Shown here one piece after another: positions 57,870-64,000 of a stretch of 64,000 nt of DNA (the first letter of the stretch is position 1; the number at the start of each line of letters is the position of its first letter). The translations under genes and the position numbers were made by a program. The notes beneath the pieces are model-generated. The model did not search any database. It saw only the letters and a program-made list of their open reading frames with translations, and was not told the DNA's origin. Origin of the DNA: Prevotella aurantiaca JCM 15754 (lineage in GTDB: Bacteria > Bacteroidota > Bacteroidia > Bacteroidales > Bacteroidaceae); the NCBI RefSeq assembly GCF_000614025.1, contig NZ_BAKF01000008.1, forward strand, positions 1 through 64,000. The letters run 5' to 3'.

Positions 57870-58865
57870 ATGGAAAATCAATACAGGAAGACTTTTTCTG
57901 ATTTAATGGTGAACAAGAAACTTGTTTATGTACATGGTTTCATGTCGTCAGGGGCAACACACACTGCTAAAATATTGCAAGAATATATGCCACAATGTAC
58001 GGTTATCGCTCCCGACTTACCCATTCACCCTGAAGAAGCAATGGAATTGTTGCGGAAAATACAGACCAACGAACGTCCTGATATCATTATTGGTACGTCA
58101 ATGGGTGGAATGTACACCGAAATGCTATATGGCACTGACCGCATTTGCGTAAATCCTGCTTTCCAAATGGGTTCAACCATAAGCGAAAGCAATATGCTTG
58201 GCAAGCAAATATATCAAAATCCGCGCAAAGATGGCGTACAGGAAGTTATCGTTACAAAGGCTTTGCAAAAGGAATATAAGGAAATTACGGAACGTTGTTT
58301 TGCTTCTGTAACGCCTGAAGAGCAAGAAAGGGTGTATGGTTTGTTTGGTGATGCCGACCCAATTGTGCATACTTTCGATTTATTCCACCAGCATTATCCG
58401 CAAGCTATTTACTTTCATGGCGAGCACCGCCTTATCGAAAAGGCCATTTTCCACTATATTATGCCTGTCATTAGATGGATTGATGACAAACAGGAAGGGC
58501 GCGAACGCAAAATCGTTTTCATTGATTGGGAAACGCTTAGAGATAGTTACGGCAAACCTAAATCGTCGTTGCACAAAGCTTACGAGTTTCTCCTCGACCA
58601 TTACAATGTTTATTTCACCGCGCCAGCACCTACCAATAATCCAACTGCTTTGACAGATATGCAAACTTGGATTAAAGATGTCTTCAGCGCACCTGCATGG
58701 AATCGCATTCTCTTCGTCAATCAACCTCAATTTCTTCTTGGCGATTACCTCATCAGTACACAGAACAACGAAGATTTTATGGGAACGGTATTGCCTTTTG
58801 GCAGCGACGAGTTTAAAACATGGGAAGAGGTTATTACCTTCTTTGAACGATTGGGCGGACAATGA
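57870..58865 (+). CDS. YqiA-like hydrolase fused to a HAD nucleotidase-like domain
   Basis: A 331-residue protein starting at ATG 57870. Residues 18-205 are an alpha/beta hydrolase of the YqiA/YcfP type: VYVHGFMSSG and nucleophile Ser77 in GTSMGG. Residues from about 212 resemble the C-terminal half of 5'(3')-deoxyribonucleotidases: QFLLGDYLISTQNNEDFMGT and PFGSDEFKTWEEVI. The usual HAD nucleophile motif DxDxT is replaced by FIDWET, so activity of that half is uncertain. It overlaps the nuclease-helicase gene by 4 bases (ATGA). Confidence 0.75.
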   Translation: MENQYRKTFSDLMVNKKLVYVHGFMSSGATHTAKILQEYMPQCTVIAPDLPIHPEEAMELLRKIQTNERPDIIIGTSMGGMYTEMLYGTDRICVNPAFQMGSTISESNMLGKQIYQNPRKDGVQEVIVTKALQKEYKEITERCFASVTPEEQERVYGLFGDADPIVHTFDLFHQHYPQAIYFHGEHRLIEKAIFHYIMPVIRWIDDKQEGRERKIVFIDWETLRDSYGKPKSSLHKAYEFLLDHYNVYFTAPAPTNNPTALTDMQTWIKDVFSAPAWNRILFVNQPQFLLGDYLISTQNNEDFMGTVLPFGSDEFKTWEEVITFFERLGGQ

Positions 58866-61800
58866 CACAAGATTCTTCAAAGGCACAAGAACTATTCGCT
58901 CGAATTTTAGAAGTTATCGAATTTCCCGATAACCGCTCTGATATGCAAAACCGTTTAATGCACGAAACTCTTGTGTTGGCTTGCCATGAAGGACTGAAAG
59001 GTACACGACATGGATTTGGTAACTTGTCTTCTCAAGTAGATTCGCTTTGCAAACAATTCCATATAAAACCACAAGACACAGTTGCTATTCACCTAATGCG
59101 TCGCCATAGCAACTCTATTGCTCCTATTCTTCATAACGATTTACTGTATGATTGTAGGGCATTGGCGCTTTTTATCTCTGCTGTTTTCAACACATCTATT
59201 CCGTCTTTTCTTGTTGGGAAAATCCCGACGGAAGGCCGCCGCACAGCAAATATTCAGATAGCCAACTACAAATATATCCGCTGCACAGTGCAATCGTGGG
59301 ACGATAAATATATAAAAGTAAATGTACTGAACCAGGAATGTGGCGAAGAAGAGGTTTTAATAGACTATATCAACACCCCTGAACATATTGATTTAAGCTA
59401 TATCCGCAAGATTTTATGCGAAGGTATGCAGCTTAATCTCTTAGATTGCAATGTTACTCGCAAGCGCATTGTACCACGCATTATTGTGGTTGAACCCGAC
59501 TTTCTTGTCGATATTTCCTCGATTGCCAATTGTTTTGAAGACTACGGACACCATCCTTTGCTCTTTACCGTTAATCGTTTGCAATCCAGAAAGGCTACTG
59601 CAGCCACTCTTTTGGGTAATTTTGCAGGAAAAGCACTCGACGACATCATTAACAATCCTAATTACAACATTAACGAAACCTTAAAATCGAACTTCCGAAA
59701 CAAGGCTTTAGACTTTGCTACATGTACCGACTTTAATTCTGATGTATTTAAAAAGGACGGCACAGAGCAAGCTAAGAATATTCAAGACATTGTTGAAGAA
59801 CTATTTAAAAATTACGACCGTAACAAGGCTATTCTTGAACCGTCCTTCGTTTGCGAAAGTTTAGGTATTCAAGGACGGGTCGATTTAATGACGACTGATT
59901 TCCGTTTACTCGTAGAACAGAAGTCGGGAAAGAATTTCTATATTGCAAGTAACCACCTCAACAACCATGGTTCAAAATATTTAGAGAAACATTACGTACA
60001 GGTTTTGCTCTATTTCGGAATTCTGCAATATAATTTTAACCGAAGCACACGAAATACAAACATTCATTTACTTTATTCTAAATATCCGCTACCCAATGGT
60101 CTTTTAGAAGTTGAATCGCTGCAATCGCTGATGATGGAAGCGATTAAGTTTCGCAACCAGGTTGTTGCTACCGAATATTGGATAGGCAACAACGATTTCG
60201 CAAAAATTATTCCGCACTTTACTCCCAATACTTTACAGCTAACTCGTGGAAACGAAAGTTTTTTCCAACAGTGGATTTTACCACGCCTAACCGAAACTTT
60301 AGCACCGCTGCATAAGCTTTCTCCTTTGGAAACAGCTTACTTCAGCAGAATGATGCGCTTTGTTGTAAAGGAACAAATTATATCGAAGGTGGGTTATCAA
60401 GAAGGTACAGGTAGCAGCAATGCCGATCTTTGGAATATGCCTTTAGCGGGTAAGATTGAATCGGGCAATATTTACACGGGCTTAACCATTACTCGGAAAG
60501 AACAAAGTACAGCTTATAGTGGTTACGATAGCATTACGCTTGCTGTACCGAAGCAAAGCGAAGATTTTTTGCCTAACTTCCGTCGTGGCGATATGGTATA
60601 TCTCTATGCGTATCGCAAAAACGAAATACCTGACATTCGAAAAGCTTTTCTTTTTCGGGGCACATTGCAGGAAATTCATACCAACACTGTGATGGTACGT
60701 TTAAACGATGGACAGCAAAACCCTAATTTACTTGTTGGCGACCAATTTGCCATCGAACATAGCGGTAGCGATATTGGTTGCACAACTGCTATTCAAGGCT
60801 TACATACTTTTATTACCGCCAGCAAAGAACGCAAAGATTTGCTTTTGGGGCAACGTTCTCCTGAGCGAAATACAGAAATACAACTTTCTAAAACTTACAA
60901 TCCTACATACGACGATATAATTTTGCGCGCCAAGCAGGCTACTGATTATTTTCTTTTAATTGGTCCTCCTGGAACGGGTAAAACATCAATGGCATTGCAA
61001 TATCTCGTAAGAGAACACGAAGGGAAAAACATTTTGTTGCTTTCTTATACCAATCGTGCCGTAGACGAAATTTGCGGAATGCTTGCCGATAACAACATCG
61101 CTTTTCTTAGACTTTCGAAAGAATATTCATGCGATTCCCGATTTACTGATAATTTGCTTAACAACGCTGTTAAAACAAATCCCACGCTCGAACATATCCG
61201 ACAAACTATCGAGTCATCGCGCATCATCGTCAGCACAACGGCAAGTCTTGCAATCCATACGGCTATCTTTAGCATTAAACATTTCGAACTTGCTATTATC
61301 GACGAAGCAAGTCAGATTCTTGAACCGAATATTGTTGGCTTACTTGCTGCACATAATGGAGGAAAGCAGGTTATTGACAAATTTATTCTGATTGGCGACC
61401 ACAAACAATTGCCTGCTGTTGTGCAACAAGATAATAACGAATCGGCTGCCGACTCGCCTTTACTCGAAGAAATACATCTTCCAAATTGTGCCAACTCGCT
61501 TTTCGAACGCCTTATTCTTACCGAGCGGGCAGCAGGACGTAATAACTTTGTTGGCACACTTCGTAAACAAGGTCGTATGCACCCAGACATTGCAACCTTC
61601 CCCAACACTTATTTTTATGTTCGCGAACAGTTGGAATGTGTTCCTTTAGCTCATCAGACAGAACTTAATCTGCCTTATAACAAACCAAGCGAAGATAAAA
61701 TGGACGACTTTTTAAAGGCACATCGAATGATATTTATTCCTTCCAAGTTGTGCCGACAACCTAATATTTCAGAAAAGGTAAATACAGAAGAGGCACGTAT

Positions 61801-62221
61801 AGTAGCCAATCTTGTTCGCCGTTTATATCGTCAGATGGGAGAAACATTCGATGCACAAAAGTCAATTGGTATTATTGTACCTTACCGCAATCAAATTGCG
61901 ATGATTCGAAAAGAATTGGAGCAACTCCAATTACCCGATATCAATAATATTAGTATCGACACTGTGGAACGCTATCAAGGTAGCCAGCGAGATGTAATAA
62001 TCTACTCGTTCACCATTCAAAATCGTTTCCAATTAGAGTTTCTCACTGCCAATACATTCATTGAAGACGGCAATCCGATTGATCGCAAACTAAATGTTGC
62101 CATTACCCGAGCTCGCCAACAACTCATACTTACAGGAAACGAAGCCACCTTGCGTCAAAACTTTCTCTTCGGCAAACTAATTGATTATATCGATGAAAAA
62201 GGTGGAAGAACAATGATTTAA
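58862..62221 (+). CDS. Dna2-like nuclease-helicase
   Basis: A 1119-residue DNA/RNA enzyme. The N-terminal third carries a PD-(D/E)XK-type nuclease core (Glu in AILEPSF near 323, GRVDLM near 339, LVEQKSGK near 350). The C-terminal half is an Upf1/Dna2-type superfamily 1 helicase: Walker A GPPGTGKTS (about 701-708), LAIIDEASQILEP (about 814), GDHKQLPAVV, VERYQGSQRDVIIYS and NVAITRARQQL. I did not find the Cys set for a Dna2 Fe-S cluster. It probably processes flaps or broken ends. It overlaps the hydrolase-HAD gene by 4 bases. Confidence 0.85.
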   Translation: MTQDSSKAQELFARILEVIEFPDNRSDMQNRLMHETLVLACHEGLKGTRHGFGNLSSQVDSLCKQFHIKPQDTVAIHLMRRHSNSIAPILHNDLLYDCRALALFISAVFNTSIPSFLVGKIPTEGRRTANIQIANYKYIRCTVQSWDDKYIKVNVLNQECGEEEVLIDYINTPEHIDLSYIRKILCEGMQLNLLDCNVTRKRIVPRIIVVEPDFLVDISSIANCFEDYGHHPLLFTVNRLQSRKATAATLLGNFAGKALDDIINNPNYNINETLKSNFRNKALDFATCTDFNSDVFKKDGTEQAKNIQDIVEELFKNYDRNKAILEPSFVCESLGIQGRVDLMTTDFRLLVEQKSGKNFYIASNHLNNHGSKYLEKHYVQVLLYFGILQYNFNRSTRNTNIHLLYSKYPLPNGLLEVESLQSLMMEAIKFRNQVVATEYWIGNNDFAKIIPHFTPNTLQLTRGNESFFQQWILPRLTETLAPLHKLSPLETAYFSRMMRFVVKEQIISKVGYQEGTGSSNADLWNMPLAGKIESGNIYTGLTITRKEQSTAYSGYDSITLAVPKQSEDFLPNFRRGDMVYLYAYRKNEIPDIRKAFLFRGTLQEIHTNTVMVRLNDGQQNPNLLVGDQFAIEHSGSDIGCTTAIQGLHTFITASKERKDLLLGQRSPERNTEIQLSKTYNPTYDDIILRAKQATDYFLLIGPPGTGKTSMALQYLVREHEGKNILLLSYTNRAVDEICGMLADNNIAFLRLSKEYSCDSRFTDNLLNNAVKTNPTLEHIRQTIESSRIIVSTTASLAIHTAIFSIKHFELAIIDEASQILEPNIVGLLAAHNGGKQVIDKFILIGDHKQLPAVVQQDNNESAADSPLLEEIHLPNCANSLFERLILTERAAGRNNFVGTLRKQGRMHPDIATFPNTYFYVREQLECVPLAHQTELNLPYNKPSEDKMDDFLKAHRMIFIPSKLCRQPNISEKVNTEEARIVANLVRRLYRQMGETFDAQKSIGIIVPYRNQIAMIRKELEQLQLPDINNISIDTVERYQGSQRDVIIYSFTIQNRFQLEFLTANTFIEDGNPIDRKLNVAITRARQQLILTGNEATLRQNFLFGKLIDYIDEKGGRTMI

Positions 62222-62751
62222 AACTTTATACAAGTGCCTTCCTTCTGTATAATAAAACGCGCGAAACTTTAGCTTTTTAGATAGATAAGAAAAAACATAT
62301 TAGAGAGGAATGGTTATAGTTTTATGTAACTTCTCCACAGATTTCATCTATCATTGAAAAGCAAATAAAAAAGCAGTCTTAACCGCATTCTAATCCTTGC
62401 CATAATTGAAGAAAAAAAGGCATAATAAGCAGTTAAGAAATTTATAATTAAAAAATAGAAAAACATAATTATAAATTTTATTTTTATAATAATAAACTTC
62501 GTCGTTTTTTATTATAATTTTTCTAACCAATAATTTCATCTCCCAAATCCTATCCTCTCTTTCAAAAAATAGCACGTAATCTTGTTAAAAAAAGAAATAC
62601 AAACCCAACATAAGAACTATTTTTTTGCTCTACTTTTAGCATACTGCATCTTCAACTTTTTCAAAACTTTCTTACATCTAACTTTTTTCAACAAAAAGTA
62701 TTTTGAGAGAGATACGTACTTAAACTTCTAAGTTTTGGAGAAAGAACCGAA
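62222..62751. other. AT-rich interval before the repeats
   Basis: No supported gene. Positions 62440-62520 carry the AT-rich TAATTATAAATTT-type block also seen at 100-205 and 36838-36930. A segment ending AAAGTATTTTGAG near 62707 resembles the 3' part of the CRISPR-type repeat and may be a decayed copy. Confidence 0.4.
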
Positions 62752-62929
62752 GTCTTAATCCTTATTTTAATGGAAAATACTTTTTGAGTTGGAGAGGCGG
62801 ACGAAAAGGTGTCTTTCGAGAGGTCTTAATCCTTGTTGTAATGGAATATACTTAATAATTTAAAACATAAGAATTATGTCAGAATTTAATTTGTCTTAAT
62901 CCTTGTTGTAATGGAAAATACTTAATAAT
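62752..62929. CRISPR. Short CRISPR-type array, three repeats
   Basis: A 37-base repeat beginning GTCTTAATCCTTATTTTAAT and ending in ACTTTTTGAG occurs at 62752-62788. Variants at 62823-62859 and 62893-62929 (GTCTTAATCCTTGTTGTAAT core) differ in the last bases (CTTAATAAT). Spacers are 34 and 33 bases and unrelated over most of their length. On the minus strand the repeat ends ATTAAGAC, like the 5' handle of some type I/III crRNAs, so transcription from right to left is inferred. No cas gene lies in the window. Confidence 0.7.
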
Positions 62930-63007
62930 TATATTTTCTCCAATAACTGATAGTAACTCATAACGCTTTTCTTTCTAAATTCTCTATATATTTGGCTTTA
63001 ACATCTC

Positions 63008-63526
63008 CTATAATGGCTTGATAACAGGCAATTTGTCATTATTGAAGTCAAACTTAAAGACCTTATTGTCTGTCAGCGACTTCTGATAAAAGAATTTAGG
63101 ATATCTCGATGAGCCACTTTGAATACCAACGCCTATTGTTGAATCTTTCTTTAGTTTATTCCTTATGGCATTAAATAATCTTTTAATCCCTTCTTTAGGT
63201 TCTTTAGAAATCAACCGCAATGAAATCAACTCAACTTCGTTTTCATTTGCCCTTCCTCCTATTCCTTCAATAGTTCCCTTGCATACTTCATCATCATAAA
63301 AAGAAATACCTGCTTTGTTGTAATCTTTTAAAGAGACAAAGAAAAACAACTTGTCCTCTATACCATTGCCAATAACACTTCTATAATTTGCCATATTGAT
63401 TGCTGTACAAAAAACATCTTTTGTGTTCTTTTTTCTAAAATATACAACACAATCATACCTCTCTACCATATCGTTAATATATGGCACAAACTCAACCAAA
63501 GGCATAATAACATTTATATAAGACAT
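63008..63526 (-). CDS. Probable Rhs-associated immunity protein
   Basis: A 172-residue soluble protein starting at ATG 63526 (MSYINVIMPLVEFVPYINDM), only 6 bases after the recovered end of an Rhs tail on the same strand. That position and the low GC content fit a cognate immunity protein. The Rhs toxin tip is missing, so it would be an orphan. I do not recognise a family; a central segment KAGISFYDDEVCKGTIEGIG and a basic C-terminus are visible. Confidence 0.55.
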   Translation of the reverse strand: MSYINVIMPLVEFVPYINDMVERYDCVVYFRKKNTKDVFCTAINMANYRSVIGNGIEDKLFFFVSLKDYNKAGISFYDDEVCKGTIEGIGGRANENEVELISLRLISKEPKEGIKRLFNAIRNKLKKDSTIGVGIQSGSSRYPKFFYQKSLTDNKVFKFDFNNDKLPVIKPL

Positions 63527-63532
63527 AAGCAA

Positions 63533-63826
63533 TTAATGAGTGTCTATTTTTTGTTTTCCCCATCCATCTTTGCCCAGATAATACAAACGTATCTATACAT
63601 ATTGTTAGATTTTATACATAAGAATATAAATTATCTCCCCCGATAACCAAATTGGATTCTGACTAATGTAATTACCTGCACAAGAGTCATAGTAGCGGAA
63701 ACGGTTATAATACAGTCCCGTCTCAACGTCCTCATACTGACCTTGATACTTAAACGGAATGAAGGAGGAATTATTGTTGTCCTTCCTTCTCTTTCTACCG
63801 AAACTGTCGAGTTCCTGCTCCCATAC
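63533..63826 (-). pseudogene. Rhs core C-terminal fragment
   Basis: On the minus strand VWEQELDSFGRKRRK, then YQGQYEDVETGLYYNRFRYY and GNYISQNPI, are the end of an Rhs repeat core. The current frame stops at 63605 after a lesion in a G run. With shifts, further readable pieces follow (GGDNLYSYV, then GKDGWGKQKIDTH ending in TAA at 63533-63535). The upstream core is absent: at 63826/63827 the sequence passes directly into a truncated CRISPR-type repeat, which supplies the apparent start codon. Rhs proteins deliver toxins between cells; here neither delivery part nor toxin remains. Confidence 0.7.
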
Positions 63827-63999
63827 CTTGTTGTAATGGAATATACTTAATGATGACATTGGCGACCAAACTATCAGAAGTATCCCAAAGTCTTAATCCT
63901 TGTTGTAATGGAATATACTTTTTGAGTCTTCTCTGTCTTCTCCTCACGTGGGAGAAGCGGACGTCTTAATCCTTATTTTAATGGAAAATACTTTTTGAG
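63827..63999. CRISPR. CRISPR-type repeats at the window end, first copy truncated
   Basis: A partial repeat (63827-63850) lacks its first eight bases GTCTTAAT and abuts the Rhs fragment. Full 37-base copies follow at 63890-63926 and 63963-63999, the second matching the copy at 62752 exactly. The spacer 63927-63962 is 36 bases and contains a CTTCTCC/GGAGAAG hairpin. The array probably continues beyond the window, and any leader or cas genes would lie there. Confidence 0.7.
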
Positions 64000-64000
64000 G

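Noticed and set aside
63605..63859. An intact 84-residue Rhs protein
   Set aside because: Its start codon lies beside, and its first residues lie within, the truncated CRISPR-type repeat; its end is produced by a frame break, so it is a fragment rather than a gene.
1..64000. tRNA, rRNA, insertion sequence or cas genes
   Set aside because: I looked through the intergenic stretches and coding content and saw no cloverleaf, rRNA segment, transposase or Cas protein. This is a visual check, not a tRNAscan or HMM search.

Overview
The window looks like chromosomal DNA of an oral-type Prevotella (Bacteroidales), possibly of the P. intermedia group. The signs are AT-rich DNA, promoters of the Bacteroidetes form (TTTG or TTG, about 19-20 bases, then TAnnTTTG), no clear Shine-Dalgarno sites, type IX secretion tail domains, a HmuY-like haemophore, DUF4271, DUF4292, DUF4919, DUF6089 and DUF6242 proteins, and BamA encoded with a set of Skp/OmpH chaperones. 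The species guess rests on gene content alone.

Layout. Positions 1-4100 hold a large secreted leucine-rich-repeat protein and a decayed small gene. 4125-7791 hold an M16 peptidase, a flavodiiron oxygen/NO reductase and a membrane acyltransferase. 8368-11159 hold a frameshifted HmuY lipoprotein, a secreted YD-repeat-like protein and a DUF417 membrane protein. 11693-15708 hold a C69 dipeptidase and two frameshifted surface proteins. 15767-21856 form an envelope operon: uppS, bamA, three Skp-like genes and murI. 22437-26796 hold an RNase H, a DUF2059 protein, argS and an ABC ATPase pair. 27044-32783 hold a lactate permease remnant, miaB, an MsbA-like exporter and a membrane sulfatase-fold enzyme. 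32951-40573 hold a drug/metabolite transporter and a surface-decoration region (LicD, LpxL-like acyltransferase, CDP-glycerol transferase, PLP aminotransferase, cytidylyltransferase-oxidoreductase fusion), with an orphan low-GC gene inside. 40679-49002 hold housekeeping genes (ribD, prmC, recX, comF-like, metK, DUF4271, hemD, rnpA, yidD, tyrS). 49358-56389 hold DUF4919, SIMPL and the leftward dut-TPR-DUF4292-EnvC operon. 56518-62221 hold dgt, a hydrolase-HAD fusion and a nuclease-helicase. From 62752 to the end there are CRISPR-type repeats, interrupted by the tail of an Rhs gene and its probable immunity gene.

Two things stand out. First, at least seven genes, including the normally essential hemD, are each broken by exactly one missing base, often in a short homopolymer. 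This points to deletion errors in the assembly more than to gene loss, although true mutation cannot be excluded. Second, the right end is a composite in which a CRISPR-like repeat lacking its last eight bases is joined directly to an Rhs core fragment. Other points of interest are a possible structured RNA between two Skp genes, several intergenic repeat families, a possible CDP-linked surface pathway, and a dUTPase/dGTPase/HAD/nuclease-helicase neighbourhood.
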